Assembly (NCBI GenBank): GCA_965153455.1
Contig: OZ234495.1
Coordinates: forward strand, 19,154,875 to 19,218,874
DNA from: Sphagnum compactum
Taxonomy: Eukaryota; Bryophyta; Sphagnopsida; Sphagnales
Direction of reading: 5' to 3'
Length of the DNA stretch: 64,000 nucleotides
Position 1 is the stretch's first letter. Each line of letters starts with the position of its first letter. The translations under genes were made by a program, and so were the position numbers. A model generated the notes under the pieces. That model saw nothing but the letters and a program-made list of their open reading frames with translations. It was not told where the DNA came from and ran no database searches. Shown here piece after piece: positions 11,703 to 30,200 of the stretch.

Positions 11703-12090
11703 GAGCATCCCCAGTCAGTTGTGCTCGCTATGTGACCCTGCATAACATCTTTAGATGAAGAAAAGTTAAAACATGAGGGTTTGGCTCAGCAAAATGGTTT
11801 TGACCCAGCGTCTTTCCACTCTTTGCTGAGACTGGTAAAATGGCACAGCAAACCCTAACACCTGCTAGAAAAGAGTGTAATGAATGTGATCTGACTGACC
11901 GCTGCTCCATGTTTCTGATTGGCCAATCATAAATGGTTGGTCCACGTGGTTTGCTATTAGTAGCCTCCCACCTATTTGCAGTCCCAATTTTTTTAGGGGC
12001 GGGGTTGGAGAAAATTAAATAACTAAACACGTATCTGAAAATTACTTCTGGAGGGTGTCACATACTGAGTGAGAACTGCTGAGGATTCTC
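11703..12090. mobile_element. Tourist-like MITE, copy 2 (388 bp)
   Basis: Same orientation and almost the same length as the element at 9252-9637, and alignable along its whole length (for example GTTTCTGATTGG and GGTTTGCTATTAGTAG are shared). The ends are GAGCATCCCCAG on the left and GAGAATCCTCAG on the reverse complement of the right. The left target site is TTA (11700-11702) and the right flank is TTG, probably a mutated TTA. Divergence from copy 1 is roughly a fifth to a quarter by eye, so these are old, independent insertions. Confidence 0.82.
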
Positions 12091-15000
12091 TTGAAGTCAA
12101 AATTAAGTTAGTCTATCACCAATGTTTTAAGAAATTGTGAAGCACTGGGCCAAATTTTCCTAGTGTATCTAAAGGTGCTTTGCAAAGTGTAAAAACTTGT
12201 CGGGCTTTACAAAAAAATGTTTCTCACTTTTTTTTTGGTGATACCTGGTGGGTACCCTTTGGATACCTGCTCAGTATCATGGGGTAAAAAAAAGTGAAAA
12301 TTCACTAATTAATTCACATACTCACTTTACACCAGGTAATTCCCCGCTCCACGGGCATTACAAGAATTTCTTGTAATTGAATTTACAAATGTTGAAAAAT
12401 CGCAGTTCCACTTGAACTAAGTAATTGATGAGAGGGTGCTAATTGCCCCAAATAGTCGAGATGTGTGTTAGCATTGAGACTATTCTGGTAACCAACACCA
12501 TGGAACCAGTTTCCAGACATGGCCCCTTGTATGGGAGTGCCAAGCATACCAGTTGCAAAGCATACTGGTTACCAGACAGAAACTAGAGTGTAAGTTATGA
12601 TGTTCAACCAACCAGCCACAAGGAACTTGCAACAAGGTATTAGGGAGGTATGAAAATCACAATCTCCTTTATGGAGATCTCTACCAAGCCCTCTTAAAGT
12701 CAGAGGACAAACCATAATCCATTCCACCATTCTTGCGCGATCTCCGCCCCAATAACTTGTGTTCATACTTGGTGCCCCATGGAACATTCAAGAATCATGC
12801 AAGTGGAAGGAAGTGGACACGCAAAAGCATAGGGGAGCATATAATAAAAATATTATTATTTTCACAAAATTCTTTTTTTTTCTTTTTAAAAAAAATTCTT
12901 AAGGAACAAATCTTGAAAAGGAAGATGAAGAAAAATACCGTGCCAACACTGGTTGAAAATTGAAACTGGTTTTCTCACATGAAAATGGTAAATGGTACTT
13001 GTAAAAGAGGTTCGGGTTGTTTGAAAAATATAAGCACCAAGGCTTTTTAAAAGTGCATCCCCTCTCTCAAAGAAACAAGACGTCCCCTTCCAAATGGGTG
13101 AAAAATTAGTGGGTTTATATCTTATTTCATTGGTTGTTGAGATTTTTGTTTACCCTTTGTGAATGTGGGTACATATTTATGAAAGTTATTAATATTTTGT
13201 TGGATGCAAATTTGTAAATGGAACCAAATAGGTTCTTAAACTTGGATTGGGCTCCAAATTCTTGTGAATTCTGGTGAACCAGAGTTTTTGTAAATCTAAA
13301 CCCAAACTCACACCCAAGGTTCCATGATTTAAAATTAAAAGCAAAAAAAACTGGAATCTGAAGGTTCCTTTCAAAATCAAGAACTGAACAACACTGGTTT
13401 CAACCCCAGTTTTGAATTTGCTTTGACTATGCCTCCACTGCAACTCATATTCTTAACTAAAATCAAATCTTTGTCAGAATCAAAACAAGGAAAATTTGTG
13501 AACTGATATCCTGTTTCATCAATGGGTACTTTAGTTTCTCTCACTTTGCTGTGGCTACAACTCAAATAAGGGGATGAAATAGGGATTACAGGGTCAAACT
13601 AGGGACCAAAGACAGGATGACTTTAAGGATAAATTCTAGTACATCCTGCTTTGTTTTTTTTAATGTCATCCAGATTCAGTTGTACTTAGTACCTACTCCT
13701 CACAATTCTTCTTACATATACTGGAAGGTTTTTGAAGTACAGTACCCATGCACAAGGGTACTCAGGGAGATCTGCATCAAGATTTTGTTGGTATGTCAAC
13801 CCCTGTATTGTTTTACTGAGCAGGTAATTTGACATTGAAGATCACACACAAGGGCAAAATAATAAGCAAAGTGATCTGCAATTTTGACATTTATATCATG
13901 ATGGATTTTCAAATCTGCAATTTGTACTTACTGCTAACAATTCTTAATATGCTCTCTGCAGAGTTTTAACTTGAAAGTGTGTTTTGTGCCCATCTGCATC
14001 ATAGTTTATCCAAAGATCCGCACAAAGATTTTGTTATGCATGTCACATATATTTTGCATATCAATGTGATCCAATTGTATATCAAATCACCCAACAACAA
14101 AATATTCATAACTTGCTCGCACATATGTGAACCCTAATCTTTGACTCACAAGTTGAAGCAGCTCTCTTCAACCCGCAAGTGACTCACTCTTGAGTCAGAA
14201 TTGTGTGATGGGGATTATTTGCTCCCGCTAGAAACTATGTGGATAGGAGTATAGAGAATTGGCATGATTAAGCAAAAAAAGAAAAATGATCAGAATCTGA
14301 ACAAATATGTCCTAGATGTGCTTGATTTGAGGACGGATGGTTTTTATTATGAGGAAGATATGGCAATATTATTTGCTTCACATTTGTGGAATTCTAAAAA
14401 TGGCATCCACTAGAGGGTTTGGCGTAGCACACCAAAGAAAATAGAGAAGTTGGGTATGAAGTATTCAACAGAATTATGACTATCTTACTACTCAAAATGT
14501 ACCAAATGGGTAGTGTAGTACTCAACTGAATTATGATTATTTTTATTACTCAAAATGTGCTAGTCCATCAGTCCACCAGATTTGACACCTTGATGCCTCA
14601 AAGCCTTGATAAAGAACAATTATCTAGAAACAGCTTCAGCTTTGTAGGTGATACACCTTTTTAAGTATTAAATACAAGATGTTTTCAGAGGAAGTCATGG
14701 GTGATGAATTTCAAGGTCCCATACTCAAAAATCTGTGAAGATGGGCAAGAGGGTGATGGATTGCAAGACCCAATACTTAAATTCTGGATTATCATTGCTG
14801 ACCCTAATGAATGAATCCTCCCACAATTGCCATTGTAGCAGGAGAATCTGATACCCAAATCTCCGCACAAACTGAACATGATTTTAGCACTTGGAATATC
14901 TTTTGTGGATTGTCCTTTTATCGGTGAAGGATCCCAGAGGGAAAATTTGTTCCATTGCCAGGAAGTGGAAGGTTTAATGAGTTGTACTGACAAAGGAAGC

Positions 15001-17300
15001 AAAGCTTTTCTGGCTTCCTTTCCTTCCCTTCCAGTGCCCCTTTTTTGGGCCCACTCTAGTCTTTTTACCTCTCCCAAGGTAGACGAAGCACCTGAACTAT
15101 TGAAATGAGCACTTTGGCAAGAACAATTTTAAGTTTTACTTTGCTCTCTTTTTCAGGGACAAAATACCAAGAGGGTTCAGAACATACTCCATAATGGATC
15201 ATAAGGAGCATCTCACTTATGTGGCAGCACCTCATTGGACATTAGCTCAGGAGTTATATTTCATAATATGCTACCTTCTGGCATTTTCAATGTGGTTGGG
15301 GATGTTTACTAGTCTTTGATCAGATATAAAGCATGCACTAATGTTCAAGTTTTGATGAGGTAAAGTGTGTTGTGATGGACCCCTCTTCCACAAACACTTG
15401 AGAATGCCCATGATCATAGCCACTAGAAGTTGGCTTGTAGTGAAAATGCAACAAGAGAGCAAGGATGCTCTCTACTCTTGATCACTTCAAATGCTTCTTG
15501 CCCAAGTTAGAAGAATAGCCACATGTTTTTCCCTTTTCCTTCCACACACATCTAGTCTACTTTTTAGGGTGAAATAAATGAACTTCTAAAAATGTTTATT
15601 TTAATGCAATGTACCCCATGATCCAATTGAACTAACTTGAAGTGGGATAATGAATAATGGGAAATAATTTGTTACAGGAGTTGGGCCACTTTGCTTCCAA
15701 TGAAAATTTAAACCCCGTTGAAATTAGCCTTTATAAATAACTTTAGTTTGTAAATTGAAAATAGGGTAGTTTGATCAACCCCAAAGACAAATTTTGTGGT
15801 TTGAACTATGCACTAAATTAAACATGGGTGTTGATGAAATTAACATGTTAAGATTATTTTACTTGTGATTTTCATATTGCTACAATTTTATTTTTTTTGC
15901 TAAAACCAACGCCTGCTAATTTCAACGAATTCAAATCATGGGTGAAATTAGTTGCAAACCTTTAGAGGGTTTTATGTCTTCATGGGTGTAATGTGCATGC
16001 CAAACCCTAAAACCTATGAGCAAACCTTACAATTGTAATTTAGTTGTATGTAAGTCCACAAATTTAATTATGCATATGGATTTGTTCTAGCGATTATGAA
16101 AGGCAATGTGGTTGATTTACAATTTAATTATTTGTCAAGTTATTGAGACCTCAATTTTAATAAGTTAATAAATGTTTGTAGGTTTTGGAAGACTTAATGA
16201 AGTGATACCATGTTGTTTATAAGTTGGATATATAATGCATTTACTTTTAATTGAATGATGGTCAAAATAATTGGAATTGTTGTCCAATATGAAGAAAATT
16301 TGGTAAAGTGGGCTGTGAGATTCAATTTTCACAATTTAACCATTAATTTGTTGAATGTAATGTGTAAATGTGTGTGTGTTATGTTTTTGCAAATTAGATA
16401 ACTTGAGTTGGAATTCCATAAATGAATGTTGACAATCTTACCAACGAGGTTGTTGTGATTGAATCATATCACACTTAGCTCTTGTTCTTGTCATCATTCT
16501 AACCTTGTTGAACTAAAGCCAATTATATTCCATAGATTAGAATTGGATTAACCCCATCGAAAGGGGGTTACGGTATAATAACATGGTTGGAAACTTGATC
16601 AAAGCTATGGGGAATTATTGTCATGTTGTCCCATGATAACTCTTTCTCTGGTGTGTGTTTCTTTCATGGTTTTACTTGAAAACCATGAGACCTATGAAAC
16701 TAGTAGTGTTCATATCAATCACCAAGGTTTACCTATTTCTAATAGGGTTTAAATGAAGGCAAATAGGTGATTTGTAGTACAAAATGCACCATGGGAAATT
16801 GCCTCTCTTTACCAATCTTTCCAACATCCAAAATGGTAGCATGCAAGTTATTTCCCCACCCATATACATGAAATACTGAAACGGCAGAAAGTGAAAAAGA
16901 ATCAGTTTTAAGTACCACCGCACAGGCCAAGCATTGTGACCAATGAATCCAAAGCCCATCAAATTTCTTAACTCGCCTTGTTGGAGAGCCCTGCATCATG
17001 TGCATAATATTTACACATTCAAGCTCAATTTCTCACCTTATTTAGGGTTTCACAAGCAGAAAGAGCAACAGACACATTCAGAAGAACCGACAAAATGATC
17101 AAATTTTCTCCAAGCAGTGGTTTATCCATAAAAGGTTTCAAGAAGATCAACTTTGATCTTCTCAAAACTATAATAGATGTCGAGCAATACCCATCCTCTC
17201 CCAACATAGTTTCTCCAATACCCACAAGCAAAACTAAGCTTTCTCGGGTGAATCCTCGGGAGTGTGGAAACCCTACCTGATAAGCAATACCAGTTTAAGA
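12091..17300. other. Intergenic DNA, no gene recognised
   Basis: Long non-coding stretch. The longest frames (14685-15077 minus, 14878-15108 plus, 16739-17005 minus, 17095-17280 plus) resemble no protein I know and have no supporting splice or start signals. A 22-bp word at 13608-13629 (AAAGACAGGATGACTTTAAG...) also occurs in the arms of the fold-back element at 26 kb, which marks a repeat remnant. Confidence 0.45.
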
Positions 17301-17502
17301 AAGAGATGCATCAGTAAGAAAAATTGAAGTGCAACCGGACATGAACATTCACTTGTGCTGAGCTTCTTTTGATTGATGCCTTTCTCTCAATAACTCACAA
17401 TACTGGAATCAAACAACCAAGCTTTCTGCTGCATGATTCTTGACCTTATCTAGTTTTCTCCATCTTGTTTGATGTCTGTAACCCCTAAAACCTCATGAAT
17501 GC

Positions 17503-24769
<7,267 letters not shown>

Positions 24770-25560
24770 CCAACTCTCCTCGCTCTATTCTCTTTTGTCT
24801 CTTGGCTCTTGGCTCTTAGTCTGTTGATTCTGTAGACCGATCTTGCGCCACTCTCGTCTCTTGTCTGTTCGGCTCTTTGTAGAGCGCTGGATTTGATGTG
24901 CGTGATGATTTCTTGGCGTGATCAACGCACTTCAATAACTCCGGAAGGAAGAGTGGAAATACAAACGCCACTAAACAAAACAAAACAAAACAAAATCAAA
25001 AAAAAAAAAACAACACCTGACTGGAAATTAGGAGAGGGAGCGATGCTTCAGAAGCAAATGAGACAATGGACTGCTTCTTGCTTGATCCCGGAAGAATGTC
25101 CGTGTGTGTATGTATTATGCACGCAACAAAACGCAAGCGCGAACGAGCGAAACACCTGGAATGTATGTATTATGTATGTATGTATGTATGTACGTATTCA
25201 TTCATGTACGTACTAGGGTATGTGTTTATGTGTGCACAAGATGAGCAAGTGCTAACGAACTGGTGGGTATGTATGAATGTATGTATGTATGTATTTATGT
25301 ATTTATGTTGTTTCGTGCTGACTTTCCAATGTACAGCTGATCTGGATGCGCCGCCCTTTTTACGATTTGGTAAGTAGTGTTTGAAATTTGGATTGGCATT
25401 TGGGGTCTCTGTCATGTGTCATCTGACATCAAGGGTTTCTTTTTTTCTTTTCTTTTTTATTTTTTATTTTTATTTTTTCCTTCTAGCTTATCTGTCTGTC
25501 TGTCTGTGTGTGTAGCTATTGTGTGTGTGCCTATCTATACTGCAACCCCAATCCACTGCA
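24770..25560 (-). promoter_or_regulatory. AlaAT 5' UTR and upstream region (inferred)
   Basis: The sequence directly before the ATG is rich in CT and GA motifs (CTCTTGGCTCTTGGCTCTT on the plus strand at 24796-24817), as expected for a plant leader. No TATA box is evident. Further out are a poly-A-rich stretch (24977-25011) and (GTAT)n runs at about 25161-25190 and 25262-25310. No transcription start can be fixed. Confidence 0.4.
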
Positions 25561-25570
25561 CTTGGGTGAC

Positions 25571-25640
25571 TGGACTAGGGTTTAGGGTTTTTTAATGCTG
25601 TTTTAGGGTTTAGGTTTAGGTTTAGGGTTTAGGGTTTTTT
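25571..25640. repeat. Interstitial telomere-like (TTTAGGG) repeats
   Basis: GGGTTTAGGG, TTTAGGTTTAGG and GGGTTTAGGGTTTAGGG blocks alternate with two copies of TTTTTTAATGCTGTTTT (about 25588-25604 and 25635-25652). The motif is the Arabidopsis-type plant telomere unit with variants. Read on the minus strand it gives AAACCCTAA telo-box motifs about 0.8 kb upstream of the AlaAT start codon. Confidence 0.8.
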
Positions 25641-25925
25641 AATGCTGTTTTCTCTTTGGTTTGTTGACCTTGCATCCTACCAAGGCAAAGGATATTGTTT
25701 GTGTTCAGATTCATCATATAGAGTACACACTAGCTTAAGGGATTTTTTTGGCCCCCTAGGTAACAGAGTTTTCTGTAATGTCAGCCAAACTCGGCACCAT
25801 TATTACCCTGAGTTTGGTCCAAAACGGGGTGAGATTCAAAAAGAACCTGCCAAAAAAGTACATTAGCCTTCCTTCAAGCGGGTGGGTCAATCTCAGAACT
25901 AACTGCACCACTTTTTTTTTGTGCC

Positions 25926-27037
25926 AAACTCAGTTTCCATCCGGTTTTGACCCCGTCTTTCCTTTTTCCTCAGCGCCTCCACTGCTGCTACCTACCTATA
26001 TTTTCACTGCTCCCACATGTACAGCTACTATAATTACCTCGAACCTTAATGTGCATTAAGTGCTGAGTTTCAGCATTTCATACCCAGATTTAATAAAACT
26101 TCGTTACTTTGCGGACCTCACTCAAAGAGGGGATAGGGAGGTGAAAAGAGGCCCAAAGACAGGGTGAAGACAGGATGACTTTAAGGAAAAACTCTAATAG
26201 ATCTATTTTTATAGGAGGATTTTTGAAAGATGATATTTTAGCTTGTGGTGAAACTTGAGATTAGTTGTAGAGTTATAATATCTTGAAGGATTTTGGTTTC
26301 TTTTAGAGGATTTTTTGAAGATTATATTTTGGCATGCAATGACAGGTGAAGTGCTGCATGGAGGCAACCAGGGAATCACATGAAGGAGAGCACCTATCAC
26401 AAAATTTGCAACTATTTGGGGCAGGAGGGGGCGGGTAGCACAGCGTCAGACTAATCTTTCAGCAATTGCTTAAGGCTGACTTTAGACAAGGGTCCAGAGA
26501 TCAATGAATTCAAGCAATCTTATTGGTCGACAGCTTTAAATTGGTCCCAAGGCCTTAAGATGAGGGTCCAAGACCAAAAAGTGGCAAATTGAGGCTAAAC
26601 CTACATGGCACCTGTTTTGGAGGGAAAATCAATTGGTTTGGACCCAAAAAAACAATGTTAAAAGGAGAGCTCATGATTTGGAGAACCAAGAATGAGGCTA
26701 GGGACCAAGGTATATTCCGACTCAATGACTCAATTTGCTTTAAATCATTCCAAATTGGTTCCTAGGAAATTGGACCCTGGACCCTTGTCTAAAGTGGGCC
26801 TTAGTTTTCCTGCCTAATAGAGTTTTCCTTAAAGTCATCCTGTCTTTGGGTGAGGTCTGCAAAGTAAGGAAGTTTTATTAAATCTGGGTATGAAATGCTG
26901 AAACTCAGCATTTGATGCACAAGGTTCGAGGTAATTATAGTAGCTGTACATGCAGGAACAGTGAAAATATATGTAGCAGCAGCAGTGAAGGCGCTCAGGA
27001 AAAAGGAAAGACGTGGTCAAAACTGGATGAAACTCAG
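25926..27037. mobile_element. Nested fold-back (long inverted-repeat) element, about 1.1 kb
   Basis: The left arm (25926-26200) and right arm (26814-27037) are inverted copies. They share TCAGCATTTCATACCCAGAT, TACAGCTACTATAATTACCT and GACAGGATGACTTTAAGG. The left arm carries an extra block of about 40 bp (AGAGGGGATAGGGAGGTG...). Inside is a second inverted pair, TAAGGCTGACTTTAGACAAG (from 26471) against TAAGGCCCACTTTAGACAAG (reverse complement of about 26784-26803). It has no coding capacity. Clean target duplications were not found, so the class (fold-back or MULE-like) is undecided. Confidence 0.7.
26205..26335 (-). repeat. Dispersed repeat family R1, inverted copy
   Basis: The reverse complement of this stretch matches 50085-50215 and about 60500-60640. 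Shared words include AAAATATCATCTTTCAAAAA, CCAAAATCCTTCAAGATATT and CTCTAAAAGAAACC. It sits inside the fold-back element just after the left arm. No coding potential. Confidence 0.8.
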
Positions 27038-27184
27038 CGAAGACTAAATCAGGGTCTCTGAGTCCAAATCTAATAACATATATTTTGGGTTTAGTTTGGT
27101 CACCAAGAGGCCTCACCACTGAAGAAGGTTTTAGTCTTAGGAAGAGATATTTACAATGCTTAGAAGCAAGCTAAAAAAATTGGG

Positions 27185-27250
27185 GGTTCTTAGTGTTTAT
27201 CATGGTACCAATGTAGGTTCTTAGTGTTTATTATGGTACCAATGTAGGCC
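27185..27250. repeat. Tandem duplication, about 33 bp x 2
   Basis: GGTTCTTAGTGTTTATCATG and GGTTCTTAGTGTTTATTATG both continue GTACCAATGTAGG. Only one base differs between the two copies. Confidence 0.85.
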
Positions 27251-30200
27251 TCTTACAAAGCCCCTTGCAAGGCAAGTCATCTTTTAAAGGTGCATTCTCA
27301 CTTGGTTTTAGGGACTATAGTGTTGAGTCCCCTAACACCATGTTAGCCATTTAGGACAAGCTAAACTTAGTTATCATGAAAAAATTTAATGTTAAGCTAA
27401 CATTCACTTAACATAAACGATCGCCCATTTTAACGTTGGGTGCCACCTATGATGCCACCTAGATTTTCATTTAGCACTGACTTAACATTAAGTGTGAATG
27501 CACCATAAAAATTAATTAAAAAATTGTGTAATGTTAACAAAGTTTTATTGAACATTACCATCCATGATATGTGCATATTGTACTTCAAATATCACTCACA
27601 CATTGAATGAAGTTCAAGCCAGAATTTGATGCCCAAATCTTTACAACAATGTGCACTCTCTTCCCTATGGGGGAGAAGAGCCAAGAAACATATGGAGAAA
27701 ATGAGATTGGCCTTCCCCAAAGAGGAGTTGACCCATAACATATATTTGTAAAAGGTTGTAGCAAAGGAGAGCATTTTGTACACATATACATTATTGCCCA
27801 AAGAAACAAAGTAAAAGTGTATTATTGTGATGTTGTTGAGCCACAATGGATTATTTTGTGTCTTATTATTATTTTGTGTCTTTTTGTACATTTTTCCTCC
27901 TTCTTTAAATCCAATAATGTAACCCAAATGTTTTGAAAACAATTTTAATTTTTGCTATTTATTTTTTTTATGCAAGGAAGATACCTTAAATTAACTGCAC
28001 TTTAAAATTGGAAATATTAAAAGATATGCATATTTATATAAGGGATTTGAACATTTTGGTCAAATGATGCATGTGCATGAATTTTAAATTTTAAATTGTT
28101 TTAAAGGAAGACATGCAATGCCTCATGTATATAAGTAAATTTTTAATTTAATGTGTCAATATGAAATACCATAGCCTAGAGTCAATTTCCAACATTCACA
28201 AAATGAAGAATTATTTATTTCAAAAATTGAATTATTTATTTTTTAAATTTTGAAATTATATAATTTTCCCTCATCTACTAGAATATTGTGATATGAGTAG
28301 TGAAATTATTCAGAGTGTAGACTATGATAATTATGATGATTTCCAACATGTCAACTTCCTATTTTCACAAAATTGCATTTCACTATTCTAAGGATTATTT
28401 AATGGCGAAACTAACCTTAGGGTAAGGTAATTTATGGAGTTAAAAGTTGGTGGGGGACAATTCGTCTTCATGCTTCAAACATGTGCTTACTCAAAACATG
28501 CCTTTGGATGACCTAATATTCATTTTGGTGGAAGCATGCAAGGGGTGGGTCAACTTTTTTTTGGTCACTTAGTGAATTGATGGAAATAGAAAAGCAAATG
28601 GCATTTAGTGGTTGTATTTTTTATTAATATATTTTCAATTACATTGATTCATCAGAGCTAATTAAACAAGATAATTTTATATTCCATAAGTTGTAGTTGT
28701 CACTTGGATAGTTCCCAAATTTCAATACATTTAATCCAATCCCCAAATAAAAAGGTATGGAAAGATGTATTTTTGAATTTGTGTCTTTTTGAAAAAAATA
28801 AAATCCCTCATATTCATGAGTAAATGTTAAATAGTTTCTCCATCAATTTTCATTTTATTTTTCTTCAATTGGAATACAATTAAATTCAAATTCAAATTCC
28901 ATGCAATGTCATTCAATATTCTCATTTGAATGGAACTTAATATTTTCACAAACTCAATTCATGTTTTTATCGATTAATTAATAGATTTTCATGGTAATGC
29001 ATAGAAGTGCAGAGTGCAAATGAATTATGGTTATTTTTAATTAGTACCTATCTATTAATGTATAGAGTTTGGTTGCCACGTTCTAAACCATGAGGTCTTC
29101 CATTGTGCTATTGGTACCATTGGAAACCTTGAATGAGTAGGGATGTGTTAAAATCATTTTGTAATTTCTAAACCTAAGGTGGGGAATCATTGAATTAAAT
29201 TACAATAAATTGCTTTTGGATGCAAAATAGTTGGATAGCAAGTTCACATTTGGGCCAACTACATGGGCCAAACTAGTAGTTATAATGCATAACCATCATC
29301 ATGACATAATATGGTTTTCTATAAGTGGTCATATTCTCAAAATCAAATAACCAAGAATTAAAGATTATCATTTATGAACATGAATGTGTGTTGGTAAATG
29401 GGTCCTCAACATACCATGGGCAATTTACTTCGTATGTTAAATTAATGGCATCAAATGTATTAAACCCCAACCTACTATCCATGAAATTGTGTATGCATGT
29501 CAATTGAAAGATATTGATTATTAACTAGGGTGAACAATTTGTGTCCCACAAGTGTTGTTAAACATATATTGTTCATCAATTAATCATGAAACCAATATGT
29601 TGAGGCAACCTTATGACATGATTTTGGACCACTCCTTAAGCCATGGTCCAACTTTTTCCATCTTGCAAAACAAACTATGTATCAAAAAGTGAATATAATC
29701 TACATTTTGAATAACTTACTATTAACAAATAGCTAGATCCATAATTTTTCAACAATCAATATGAATGACATAATAATAACACCAAATGACAATAGATATA
29801 GTTTTCATAGCAATTTTTTTATAATCAAATAAACATGTTATTTGGGATTTAAGACCCTTATAATTGATTACAATTACTTGTAATGTTCTAAAACTCTAGG
29901 TAAAGGAATTATAACCTTGATAATATGTACATTTTTTTATCATTGTTTTCTTAATAACATGTAGCTATCATTGTGCATGTGTTTTAAATTTTCATTTTGC
30001 AATATGTCAACCTTCTTCAACAATGTGTCCATTGAACCTCAAAAACCTATTAGTTTGGGCCATGAATGCAATGCAATATAAAGCCCCATTATTTCATTAT
30101 TTTTAAATGACTTATCAATGATTTTCACATTTGCAAAACATTTTTTGATCAATTTCAATTTTGAAATGTATTTGTGAAACTTCATGACCAATTTTAATTG

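Noticed and set aside
14685-15077. 130-codon minus-strand frame
   Set aside because: No recognisable family, no conserved motif, overlapped by an equally plausible plus-strand frame; treated as chance.
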